A stretch of 64,000 nucleotides of DNA from Struthio camelus (lineage: Eukaryota > Chordata > Aves > Struthioniformes > Struthionidae). The translations under genes were made by a program, and so were the position numbers. The notes below the pieces were generated by a model, which made no database searches, had not been told where the DNA came from, and saw only the letters and a program-made list of their open reading frames with translations. The DNA is taken from assembly GCF_040807025.1 (NCBI RefSeq), contig NC_090951.1, positions 29,663,573 to 29,727,572 of the forward strand. Direction: 5' to 3'. Shown here in pieces: positions 1 to 36,500 of this stretch. The stretch's first letter is position 1. The number at the start of each line of letters is the position of its first letter.

Positions 1-1157
1 TTTGCTATTAAACAACAATCCAGTGACCTTAACCCAGAACAGTTTAACTGTTTGGCCATTTTGACCAGGAAAAAGGTGAAGGCATTTCATTACTGAAAGG
101 GTTTGATCATCAAGTGATGCTCTAACAACAAACGTGAACTGTTAAGCCTCAGAAAGGCAAGCAGAGAAAACACAAGTGAATGGAAAGGCATGCTATACCA
201 CCAGAGGGCATAACACCACAAGAAGAGGGAGCTCACACATGACAGCTGAAGCATTACATATTCCAAGCGTCATATTTATGACTTCAGGCAACAGGTCTTA
301 TCACTTTCTATTTACATACGAAGGCAGCAGAATTTGCTATGGCTAATTTTCACTGTTTTTTTTTTTTTAAATAAGTGTTACCACCAAGCAGATGAAAAAA
401 GAAATAGCAGAAATTCTTCTTGTTTTTATAGGCTATTCTAACAGTGACAAAAAATGTGAAGTATTAATTTAAAACAGAGAAGTTTGCAAGACAGATAAAG
501 GAATTGCAACTGCTTCAAAACAGCAGCAATCCCATCGCTCTATACAACGCACCGATATCCGTATTTCTGAGCAAATATGCTCTGACAAATCTTGTGGTGG
601 TTTAAGACAAATGCTGCCTCATAAGGCCTAGGCCACTGCATCCCATGTTGCAGAAGCAGCTGAAGGGAACATGCGGCCTTTCAGTCCAGAGAGCACCAGA
701 AATGTACCAGTGAACTACAGTGACAGAGGAGCAGGCACACATCCCTATCTGCCACCTTTGCCATAAAAAGTCTAGAAGGGGCACATTCAAACAGAGATAT
801 TCGCTTCTTAAAATCTATAATATCAGACAAGACAAGGTGTCAGCAAGGAGAGGAAATTTTTGAATGTAAAATCAACACAAAGAACAGCTCTCAGCCTATA
901 GCGTTTATTTTGATTACTCAGCAAGGGCTATCCGGTGCTATGCTTGTTACAGCTATATTTAGTTTGACTTCATCTAAACTCTGCACTCAAGTTATTCTCT
1001 CCTTTGGGCTTTGCATGGTCCCACGTCCTTGTTCTCCTAAGAGACAGTATCTGCTAGTCAGTACAGCCTAACTTCATTCTTGTAATTATATTCCTATTAA
1101 GATATTTAACTAGGAAATAGTTTATTGAAAGTCTGACACAGCATAAAGTCTACTTAC
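1..1157 (-). other. ARL2BP: Intron of ARL2BP (first intron after the start codon), running off the left edge
   Basis: This is inferred intron downstream of the ARL2BP start-codon exon, whose donor (gtaagta, minus strand) lies at 1,151-1,157. I looked on the minus strand for the next ARL2BP coding exon, the conserved acidic block that follows the N-terminus, and did not find it. The rest of the gene should therefore lie to the left of the window. The stretch holds short A/T runs and no recognisable repeat or RNA gene. Confidence 0.55.
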
Positions 1158-1195
1158 ATGGCTACACCAAAGTTTTCCTCATCTGAGGTCTCCAT
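1158..1195 (-). CDS. ARL2BP: ARL2BP first coding exon (partial gene): N-terminal 12 codons plus 2 nt
   Basis: ARL2BP (BART) is a small helical effector of the GTPase ARL2, found in cytosol, mitochondria and the ciliary base. On the minus strand an ATG at 1,195-1,193 opens METSDEENFGVA and ends in a split codon (AT|) followed by donor gtaagta. Human ARL2BP as I recall it starts MDALEGESFALSF. The short acidic N-terminus with Phe at position 9 and the exon length agree, although identity over so few residues is modest. Upstream is a good acceptor (pyrimidine tract plus CAG at 1,222-1,220), so this is probably exon 2, with a 5' leader from 1,219. Gene order supports the call, because in human ARL2BP follows RSPRY1 in the same orientation. 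All later exons lie outside the window. Confidence 0.68.
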
Positions 1196-1219
1196 TGTTA
1201 CTGCATATAACCTATTAGA
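1196..1219 (-). other. ARL2BP: ARL2BP 5' UTR portion of the start-codon exon
   Basis: These are the 24 leader bases between a strong acceptor (TTTCTTCTCCAG, minus strand) and the ATG. They imply an upstream non-coding exon, most likely in the CpG island about 0.9 kb away. Confidence 0.5.
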
Positions 1220-1728
1220 CTGGAGAAGAAACAAATCACTGTATTACTGTTATTGGTGGTGGTTTTCATTTTAGGATAAAATACTAAGGGAAAACATATG
1301 CCTTAGCAGTAAGGCTAAGAGGGATGAAGAGGCCACGCTGGTCCAGCGTGTCCCGGGCAGCCTGCAGGCCAGGGGCTGGATAGCAATCCCAGGCGTCAGG
1401 CCCATGACTCCGGCCAGCGCTGGGCTGCGTCACGGCCGAGCGCTCCGTTCCACGGCTCCGAGCAGTCGCTGACCCGTCACGCAGGCACGGCACCCAGCAC
1501 CCCTGCACCGCTGGGGCTGCCTCAGCGCAACAGCCAGCTGCATGCCAGGTGTGCGCTGGGGACACCCTGCTCCTGCCACCTTCGCTGGCTTTCAACCAAG
1601 CCGCCCTTTGGAGCGGCCGACTAGGGACGGGACCCAGCTCTTCAGCACGGCCCCGCGGCACAGAAGGGGGATGAGAGACCCCTTCCCCCCCATCTCGGCT
1701 CTTCACCGGGCCTCCCCTCCCCCCAGTA

Positions 1729-2140
1729 GGGACCCAGGCGTCCGGCCTCTCTCACCTCCCTCCCCGCAAAGGGACCCAGGCGACCAGCTGTCGTCACCTC
1801 CCCGCTCCAAAAGGGGTCCAGGCGACGGGCCTGTATCGCCCCCTTCCCCCCCCGAGGGACCCAGGCGTCCGGCCCTCACCATCTCCCCCCTCCCCTCACG
1901 CACAAAAAGGGACCCAGGCGTCCGGCCCTCACCATCTCCCCCCTCCCCTCACGCACAAAAAGGGACCCAGGCGTCCGGCCCGCATCGCCTCCCGCCCTCC
2001 CCCAAAGGGACCCAGGTGGCCGGCTCGTATCATTCACTCCCACCCAAGAGGGACCCAGGCGTCCGACCCCTCTAATCTCCACCCCCCCCCAAAGAAAAGG
2101 GACCCGAGCGCCCGGCCCCCCGCACCTACCGCCGGTCACC
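1729..2140. repeat. GC-rich minisatellite, nine units of 42-53 bp
   Basis: The core gggacccaggcgtccggcc recurs with starts at 1,729, 1,771, 1,814, 1,856, 1,909, 1,962, 2,007, 2,050 and 2,099. Each core is followed by a variable C-rich spacer ending in an A/G run. The units starting at 1,856 and 1,909 are nearly identical (53 bp). The outer units have diverged. The array lies in the inferred ARL2BP promoter or first intron. Confidence 0.9.
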
Positions 2141-2260
2141 GCCGCCAGCAGGGCCCCCCCATGGCACACGTTACACCCCCCACCCCCCGCGGCCGTCACC
2201 TGGGAAACGCTTCCTTCCGTCCCGGCCGCAGCCAACCGCAGAGCGGAGGCGGCGGCATAG
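2130..2260 (-). other. ARL2BP: Candidate non-coding first exon of ARL2BP
   Basis: A good donor (G|gtaggtgcg, minus strand, 2,129-2,121) sits downstream of an NF-Y-type CCAAT box (2,284-2,288) and an ETS-like site. This fits a first exon ending at 2,130 and spliced to the acceptor at 1,220. The transcription start is not visible, so the upper limit is approximate. The alternative is another GC-rich donor nearby, such as gtgacc. Confidence 0.4.
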
Positions 2261-2880
2261 GGCCCGCCCCTAGCGGGAAGGACCAATGGGAGAGCGGGGC
2301 CGCGGCTGCGCAGCGGGCAGGCGCCGCGGCGAGGCGGCCGAGGGGCCGGCTCGGTGCTGGCGCAGCGGCACGGCCCGAGTTAGAGGAGCCGGCAAAGACC
2401 ATCCTACAACGAAGAAAAAGAAAAAAAAATATATATATATATATATCCACCCATAAACACTATCCCCCCCCAGGATGCACGTAAAACTCGCTCCCCGCCG
2501 CCATCATTGCTGCCGCTCTCCCCTCACGGAGGAGGCCCGCGAGGGCGGGCGCCCTGCCACGAAGTGCGGCCGGACCGGCGCGCTCAGCGCCGGCCAGAGC
2601 CCGGCCACCGACGCGGGCAGCTGCGCCTCACTCCAGGGCTACGTTCGGGCCCCGACTGAAAGCTCAAACTGCATTTCGCGCAAGCTTGAAAGAGGCGCAG
2701 GGTACAGAGCTCCTGTCTGCTGGCGGCTGCGCTGGCGGCTAGCCCCTTCGCCGTGTTCGTCTACAACGCCCTACGTTTCCGTAGGCGGCCCTCGTCGCCC
2801 TTTTGGCTCTTGGAAGTTTTACTTGAGAGCTGAGGTTAAAGAACTAAAGAATGAGGGGAAAAGAAAAGTCGTCAATACAT

Positions 2881-5644
2881 TTTATTTTTAATGAATAACT
2901 TCACTACAGTTCCTTCCCCCGTCTCCGTTGCTTGGGTGTCCCACCTGCAGGCCTGCGAAGCCACGGTCTTCCAGGGCCCAAGAGTCTTCGAGGGAAGGCA
3001 GAGCGGGCAGGGGCCGACACGTTGCCGCACCGGTCTCGGCGAGCAAGCCCTGCGCCCGATCGAGCGCGCATCCGGGCCCGCTTTACAAAGACATCCCCAG
3101 CAGGAATTTCAGGAGGAAGTCAGCTGAATTTTACAGTCTTTCAGCTTGTGAAATGAATAGGACAGTTCTCTGCAACAGCTAAGGACTGGCGTGGTGGTAG
3201 GGCTGAGACAGCAGCACGCACTCACAGGCTCCCTCCTCCTGCACCGCTTCCTCCCTTTGTGCCGCACCAGCCGCATGGAAAATGGTCCAGGGCAAAATTC
3301 GCTAAAGCATTCACATCTTTTCCAACAAACAACACAGGCACTTAGTCCCATATCCACCAAGGCGTCTAGGCTCTCAGGTCCTCTCTGTTTCAGTGGAGCA
3401 CCACACACCTAGAGGCCTTTGTGGACCTGGGTCTTAAGAGCATAATCGCATACAACAATTGATATGAATCAGGAGTCTTAGGCACTTTTGAAAATTTTAC
3501 CTCAGTTAATCTTGGCCAAGGACACCAAAACCCTGAAGTTACTAGGATCTATTAAGGCAGAGTTCAAAATGGTTCTGTCCCACTTCTTCCCTAAAGTATG
3601 GTTGGTATATTTGTACTTAGTACCTTAGGGATAAAAAGCTATCATTGCATTCAGAAGCATTAAAAACTTTTAATGTTTTAAATGATTCTGAAATCCTATG
3701 AATCTTGTGGCAGTGACAATGTTTACACGTTTGCTCATTCAGCACCTGGCAGAGAGGAACTCAGCCCTGACTAGCAAAGTGGGATACACCAAAATCTAGC
3801 AGAATACAGTCAATGAGGGAATGAAGTCCTCGTGGCATGGATTTGCCATTCTGACTTTAATCAAAACAGGCATCCAAGGTGGAAGAGAATTCACATTTTA
3901 GCAAAAAGACTAAACATGACACCATTTTTGATTCAGTCTATATTTGGAAAAAGTCAACGTGAAAAGGATTTTACAGAACTTTCCTAATTCACACAGTTTA
4001 CTTTAGAGGCTCACTAGAGATTTATTTTACTCTTGATGAAATTCAGCACCCTTCCGTTAGCAAAGGCAAAACATGAAAGTAGTTGCTAACGAGCTTGGTT
4101 CTGGGACCTCGGCACCATGCTCTTAGCTCCTACTTAAATCAGCAGGAAACAAGAGCGCTCAGCACAAACAGTCAGCCCTCAGCTTTGCTTTGTAAATACT
4201 GGATACTTTACTAGTACAATAAAGACAATTTTAAAAAAAATACATCACAGCATGAGAATTCACTACAATGGCCTCTGTTGTTGAATCACTGCCAAGAGGT
4301 GGGACGTTTTTGGTGCAAGTTGTGTGCGAATTAGCAGAGTTCTACTATATATCCAGATACTTTAAAAAACAAAACAAAGCAACAACAATGAAAAAAAACT
4401 TTACAAATCTTGGAAGAGACCGAGTCATATCCTCAGTTGGTGCAAAATAAGCATAACTCCACTGACTTTACCACTACTTCTCTAATTGACACCAGTTGTG
4501 AATCCGATTCCTTGTAGAAACCTAGTAAAACAGTCAAAAGCTGCCTGCTGAAATGCATCCTTAACATATGAATGTCACAAATGTATAATTAAAGTGGAGC
4601 AGAAATTCCCACTAAATGATCCCTACAAAAAATACAAAGTGTGGCCCCAAACCCGCTCAGAGCAGGACTGACCCGTGGCAAGCAAGGTGCATATTTAAAG
4701 AGCTACAGAGAGGCCTTGCTATCCAAATAACCTTTTTTTTTTTTTTTTTTTTTAAATAAACTGGCTGAGAATTCTATCTTTTAAGGTAGCTCAATATTTT
4801 CAAAAAGTGAACATAACTTTCAAAAACAATACTGATTAAAAAAGATGATTGATGATACCTTAAAAAATACCCAGAATATCAAACTAATTCCAGTCCAGCA
4901 TTACAATTAGTTAAGAATACCTCCTGAAAATTATATCCTTACAAAAAAATGTAGGTACTGAAGTTAAAAGCATCAGAAACATCATGTACTTGAAAATACT
5001 GCCAATCTTTTAACGTTTAAAAACAAATCAGAACATTCTTTGGAATCACCAAGTTATTAAAAAATGTGAATTTCTCTACAGTCTCCCCACTCAGTCTGTA
5101 TCCAGATGAAGTCTTTGAGCAGTTTAATATCCACTGTCTGAAAATACAGAGTCTCTGACCAGCAGGAGGCTACATTAAACAAGAAACATTGGCATTCTTT
5201 TTCAGTATACCAACTTCTGCCAAAAATAGAGAGTTTCGAGCACAAGACTGAATGGCCCTGTTCTAGGAGATATTTCTTTGCCTTTCTTTTCTTTTAATGC
5301 ATTGTATGTGTACTTCCAGTGCAATTTTTTTTCAGCACTTGCAACAGGCGAGAAGGAAAGGGGGAGGAAAAGAAACATCTCTCCTGTGGTCTTGCTTGGA
5401 GATAACCAACAGCCGTAACACACTGAACTACCAGCTTTCATTACCGTTGAAACTAATTCCCATTGCTGGCAACTTGAAATAGCTTATTAAAGATTTCATT
5501 TTTAAGGAAAAAAGACTACAGTTTAGCATGAAATCTGGCTGTGGCTATGGTTCTATGTGCGTAAAGATTGGTTAGAGATGCTTTCCCCCTTCAGTACTGG
5601 TTGGAGTTCATTAAAAACAAGTCTGTGCCGTTTCTCCACGTGTG
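2881..5644 (-). other. RSPRY1: RSPRY1 3' UTR and downstream flank
   Basis: This is non-coding sequence after the RSPRY1 stop. AATAAA signals on the minus strand lie at 4,026-4,021 and 2,886-2,881, and an ATTAAA variant at 5,298-5,293. Use of the first AATAAA gives a 3' UTR of about 1.6 kb; use of the last gives about 2.8 kb and ends at the edge of the ARL2BP CpG island. The stretch also contains a T-run near 4,733-4,753. No coding exon is visible, and the short open frames in 2.9-3.4 kb look like chance. Confidence 0.6.
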
Positions 5645-30967
<25,323 letters not shown>

Positions 30968-31115
30968 CTAGAAAGTTTTAAGAGTAATATTTGTATGATC
31001 CTGAATTGTGATTTTTGCATTATATGCGTTGCTACCAGCTGGAATGAATGGAAAGTTGGAGACTTAGTATCCGACATTATCAGCTAAAATACTCATTGGT
31101 CATCCAGAAGCAGGT
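30968..31115 (-). other. RSPRY1: RSPRY1 5' UTR in the first coding exon, with several upstream ATGs
   Basis: A strong acceptor (TTTGGGTTTGCTTTTTCAG, minus strand) ends at 31,116. It gives about 148 nt of leader before the start codon. The leader holds at least four upstream ATGs with short frames. A weaker internal acceptor (CTTTCTAG) ends exactly at the ATG, so a shorter exon is possible. Confidence 0.65.
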
Positions 31116-32040
31116 CTGAAAAAGCAAACCCAAAACAAGAGTCAGTGTTATTTCTTTTACTGAATAATACAAACATTTCTATTTTAGTAAACAGAGTCAG
31201 TCTTAGTGTATATAACACCTAGAAAATAAGGTTTGCATCTGAAGTCTCGGGGGGAGGCGGGGGAATTAAAAAAAAAGATTTAGGGAATTCACTGGGCAAG
31301 TAGCTGCCCCCAGCACATACACACACTATTCCTATTGACACTATCTATTATTTCCCAGTTCTTCCAAGCTTTCCTGGATGCAAAGGAACACCTTTGCCCT
31401 TAAATCTAGCGCGCTGCCGCCCTTCACAAATTAATACATACAACACAAACCACAGCTTGATTTTTTCTTTATCCTCTATAGAGAGATACTGCTCAGGCCA
31501 CCCAGCTAAAGGCTGAACATTTAAAGGTTCTCATTTCACGTAAGGAGCATTTGGCATCACTCGCAAACAGACTCCACAAAATAGGCCACAACTATGAGAC
31601 TACTTCTATACACTTGTGGCTACCTCAAACAAATAACAGACTTAACAATGAACTGGCTGTTTAGTCCATCTGCACATAAATGTGATTTTTTTGAAACGTG
31701 CCTACATCAATTAGAATCTCACTCAAAGATGCACCAAGTACTGACTCTGAAATAAACAGGAATTGCAGATGCCATTTTAATGCCTACAAATCTACCTGTT
31801 GGGGTGTTGAGAGGGGTGTTTTCTGTTTAAGTTGCATGCCTCTTTGGATCTAGCATCAACCCAGTCTTCTTTTTGGGAACCAAGACCAATTCAGTCATTG
31901 CTCATTCTTAATACAAGTGGTTGGATCAACTACAGGCCCACTAGTACTGGGATTGTAGGACAGTCTCTACTAATCACTGAAACAAAAACACTAGCAACAG
32001 CAAAGGATACAAAACCCAACCTCCCAACCTCATAAGTTTT

Positions 32041-32083
32041 GTGGGTGTGGGTGTGGGTGTGGGTGTGGGTCCCCCCCCCCCCC
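32041..32083. repeat. (GGGTGT)n hexamer repeat followed by a C13 run
   Basis: Five tandem copies of a gtgggt-type hexamer (32,041-32,070) abut 13 cytosines. Simple repeat within the RSPRY1 first intron. Confidence 0.9.
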
Positions 32084-33386
32084 AAGGCATAGCTAGGGTA
32101 TATTTCTACAGAACATTACAAATAATCTCAACTAAAAGGAGGAAAAGCCCTACAAAAGATAGCATTTCACTACTCACACACCTCTGGCACGTCAGAACGA
32201 ATAAGTAGCTTTTAAGACTACATGCATGTTATTCTTTCATGAATCTAAAATTAACATCTAAGCTAGAAATTATGATAAATATCCTGTAATGAGTTACTAG
32301 TATTTTACAGTTAAGTCATCTACTTAACAGCAAACAGGTAGCACCTTACATTTAAAAGAAAGTCAAAGACAGTTGCCACCTCTGAAATATGGACGGTCCC
32401 CTCCCATCTGAGAAAACTGGCAACTGTGCAATAGCTGGCTGCCATTTGGGTAAGACCATAATAACATTAGTTGGGAAGGCAGACACTGGCCATATGAGCA
32501 AGTCTAATATCAAGTTTCTGAATGGATAGCTGTCACTGGGAAAGCATTTCAAACAAGCTCTCACAGACTCTTCTGTAGGTTCAAAGTATGTTATCTTCGT
32601 GCAGTACAATGAAGAGTTCAGGATTAAGAAATTAATTGAAGGTTAACTAGCAAAAAAAAAGAAAAAAAAATCCCTCAGGGGATATTAAATGCAAAAAATA
32701 CAAGATCTTGATTTTTGGTTCATGGAGTTCCTAAACCACAGATTGCTAAAAGGGTTTTAGTATCACAATATGCTTGGCTTATTCTCTAGGCAGTTGGACC
32801 ACAAGGTGTGGGACACCAGGCTCAGTAGTCTTTTTGTCTGAGCCAGTACAGATATTACATTATCTTCTCAGTCTAGTAAAAACTAGATGTAAGGGAGTCA
32901 TACAAATTCCATAGGTCTTAAAGGAAATTGTGTAAGATTACAACCAGATCAGCCCAAGTGACCTTAAAAGCTGCCAAAATAAAAAAACAAGACAAAACAA
33001 AACAAAAAAACCAACCATACGCACCTAGTTTAAATGCAAACTGTCTTTTTGGTGAAAAATATGTTTGTACCAGATCATTTAAGTCTATTTTACTAACATA
33101 AGATGAAAATGTAAAATTGCATTATTAATGTGTTAAATATTAAGAACCTGGATTTAGTTAAGCTGTTCTATAACTTATTATAAAAACGTTAGCGCTATGA
33201 TTCCACCTGGTTACAAAAACAGACCAAACTGAATGTAAAAAGCAGTATTTTAGTAATTAGCAAAGAAGAATCAGCCTAAGAAAACAGAATAGAGAGAAGT
33301 CAAGATTAAAACCGACTACTGAAACCAAGGCTTTCTGGTTCACAACTCAAAGCATTATTAAAAACAAGTGATTATGATCAACTCAC

Positions 33387-33500
33387 CCTTAAGTTGGTTC
33401 AGAAACAGTCGGACTTGCTCATAAAGCGTCGTAACAGCAACGGACTGTACTTCCTTAGGGTGTAGAGGCAGTCACATCCGGAAAAGCAGCACTATATAAG
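33387..33500 (-). promoter_or_regulatory. RSPRY1: Candidate alternative promoter and first exon of RSPRY1
   Basis: On the minus strand a TATA-like TATATAG (33,498-33,492) is followed by an ETS-type TTCCGGA. A CpG-containing segment of about 80 nt comes next, then a strong donor AAGG|gtgagt (exon end 33,387, donor 33,386-33,381). The next acceptor downstream would be that of the RSPRY1 start-codon exon at 31,116, so this could be an alternative 5' exon. The segment keeps about six CpGs in CpG-poor intron. It could instead be a decayed insertion. Confidence 0.35.
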
Positions 33501-36500
33501 CCTTTATCTTGGGCAGTGAATCATTCTACTTGACTCTGCTTTCACTTTTAGAAACTACACCGAAGAGTCCCTGAAGACAGAGGGAGAAAAAAAGAACAAT
33601 TCATTTGGAAACCACCTCCAAGACAGACATATTTCACCTCCTCAATACACCTCCAAGAACATCATTTCATGCTGTACTTTCAAATACATTCAGCCTTTAT
33701 TGGAGAAAGTTCGGTTAATACTTCAAAAAGCAACTTGTCATCTACTAGTTTTGGGACTAAACACAGCTACAGAAAACCTAGTCCGGATTTACAACCTTGG
33801 TATTCCAAACACTACAGAAAGTGCAGAGCAGTGACCAATTCCTCCCGTCAAATTACTACTTATAGGAGGAAGAAAGGAAGCATTAATATCAGATCCAGAT
33901 CACCCTCAAATAGAGTAGTGATAGCAGAATATAAAGGCAAGTACACACTATATAAGTTGATTAGATAAAGAGAAGAGAAATAACAGGATGAACCCCCTTT
34001 ATTCAGTAATACAGCCGAGTTTGACCACATTCATTTGGATATCAAGGTCAGCAGTAGCCAGAAGAGTTCAAAATGAACTCTTGAACTAAAACTGAAAGAC
34101 TAAACAGATTGGAATATAAGCCACACAAAGAGCCTGCTACAGATCAGCCCTGCAAGCCAGCCTTCTCTGGACAGAGTAAAAATGTAAAGAGATAGGTTCT
34201 AAAGTGCAAAGGAAAATTAGGAATTTAATTTTTTTTTTTTTAAAAGAAGAATCTAGTGATGTACTAGACTGCATTTGAGGTGGTAGATTATATACAGCTT
34301 TACAACACTATAGCGAAGTATGGCCTTAGCATTAGGTTGCCAGTATCCATTTCAACTCCAGCACTGTCTTTGCGGAAAATAGAGAGAAATGAGTTTTGTT
34401 CATCACACTTCAGTTCGGGGCCAACTGCAGGATTGAACAGGGAAATACAAAATTAAAACAGATAAGCATATCCTCCCTCTCTGCCTCTGCAACATTTCAC
34501 AATGGCACAAAGAAAAAGAAAGGACAAAAATATTTCTTCCTACACAAAAATCAATTGCGTTTAAGCAATGGGAGACAGTCAACTACTTGGGACAACCATA
34601 TAGCCAAGGTATGTCTTTCACGATACAAACTATCTTTCCAAACAAGAGAAAGGCACTTCTAAAAAGACTTTAGGACTTTAATGGCCTAAAAGGAAGGAAA
34701 AAAAAAAAAATCAGGGAACAAATCAAGACTATCTGAACAACAATATTGAGTTAGGTCTAGGGAAGCCCACCAGCTTATGTGACAGCAGGCACTTGAAGTC
34801 AATTGTTGTTAAAACATAACTAAGAAAGAGAATACATTTTAAGAAGATAATGGATTATGAAAATTTAGCCTTGTTTCTTTATAATGCCAGGAGTAAGTGC
34901 TAACTGAAGCTTTTCCCTTTCACATTTTAAGAAAACTAGCATGCCACAAACTGTACCAAATTCCCTGATGACACAGTTTTTAATACCACATCATAATAGC
35001 ACGTCAATCTTTAACACAACTACGTTAAGAGTTAAGGGCTAACATCCACCTAAGCATAGAGCAAGAGTAAGAACAAGCTTCCCTCAGAGGCCACTGGAAA
35101 ACCAAAAACCTACCACTTCTTGTCAGAAGTGCAGGGACATCACGGGAACATCATCTGCTGAAACAATTTGTGCAAGTCAAAACAGAACCAAAAACGTTCA
35201 CGTGAAACAACTGTGAGTGGAAACACTGGCAATAGTTAAGGTGCATTACAGACAGAAAACAGGCTCTCCATGTTAAAAGCTGTGAGCAGTTTCTCCACTA
35301 TTAGTATGGTGTTGTGCCTGATACTCCTAAATGCTAGAAAGCACCACTCCTTCCGGAGAGTTTCACATTTGCCTGAAGAACGTTCTTTGGCAAATTTAGA
35401 AAGTGATAACAAGACTATGAAAACTAGTCACAAAAGTAGCCATGTTTATAAGAGTGCTGACGCTTTTGTTTTATTTTTAATGTTATTTTAAATGGCAGAC
35501 CCCAAGTTTTTAAAAACAAGAAACGGTAAAGGCAGAGGCCAGTATTTGCTTCTCAACAGGCAAGGTCATTCACTCGCTCTGGATTTTGACCATTAAATGC
35601 TATTTTGGGATGCAGGACTTCTAAGTTGCCAAATACACAATCTAAATGTCAGTTCTTACCCCTCCTCCCCCAAAGAAAAAAAAAAAAAAACACCAACCTG
35701 AAACCAATATCTTTCCTTTCAAATCTTACTCTGAACAGGTAGTGCTAAAATGGGCGAGAGCAGCAGTCTGACACTTTCTCTTTTACACCCGAAAGTGCCT
35801 GCAGTAGGTATATACAAACCACGGCCGGGCATGCACGCAAGCCCCCGCTGGCAGCCAGGAGGAATGCTCTTAGGACATTTTGCCCCTAAAGAAACCATTA
35901 GGCTTAGATGTCATCTGAGCTGGACACCTCTGTTAAACGGGAGAAAAGCAGCTGCTGAGGCCCTCCTGAGGCCTGTCAGCAGAAACTTTCTGTGAGTGAA
36001 GAGCACAAAACCCCTGCATATATCCATCAGCCTTTGTGACTGTTCCCACTGTAGCAGAACAAGCCACCTTCCAGACCGCGCTGGTCTCCTGGCAGAGAGA
36101 AATGTGTGGACATGTAAAGGAGCTACAAGCTGACTGACCTGCCACAGCTGGAAGCCTAAGGGGAAAAAGTATCAGCTACAGACAGGGACACTATTTGAGT
36201 GCGTTTACAGGTGCCTGGCAGCGTTGATACCCAGCTTTCCTAACAGGAGGCTCATCTCAATCATCTGACAGAGCATGCCAATGAAGAAGTCAGCTGAAAA
36301 CGGCATTAGTCTCATTTTCTCTGCAAGAGACAGCCCAGGAATCAGTGATTCATCCCCTCAAATATTTGGTTACAGCCAACCATAATACTGCTTCATGATG
36401 GAAAAAGCCTCTCCTTCCCATGAAATAGAGCATATTGCCAAGCAAACAAGAAGTTCACACACATAAATGAGTAAAGACAGTTTCAGCTACTAAAACCACT

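Larger units (their letters stand above)
1340..2850. promoter_or_regulatory. CpG island covering the ARL2BP promoter
   Basis: An abrupt GC- and CpG-rich block lies between AT-rich flanks. It lies upstream of the ARL2BP start-codon exon, where a housekeeping promoter is expected. It contains an inverted CCAAT box (CCAAT on plus, 2,284-2,288), an ETS-like ACGGAAG on the minus strand near 2,215, a minisatellite (1,729-2,140) and a short AT repeat (about 2,430-2,448). It appears to have two GC-rich lobes (1.35-2.4 and 2.47-2.85 kb) split by the AT repeat. The long open frames here come from base composition and are not genes. Confidence 0.8.

Noticed and set aside
1284-2484. Open frames of up to 177 codons over the minisatellite, with repeated RDPGVRP-like peptide
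   Set aside because: The peptide periodicity comes from the DNA tandem repeat in a promoter. Neither strand shows splice or conservation evidence of coding.
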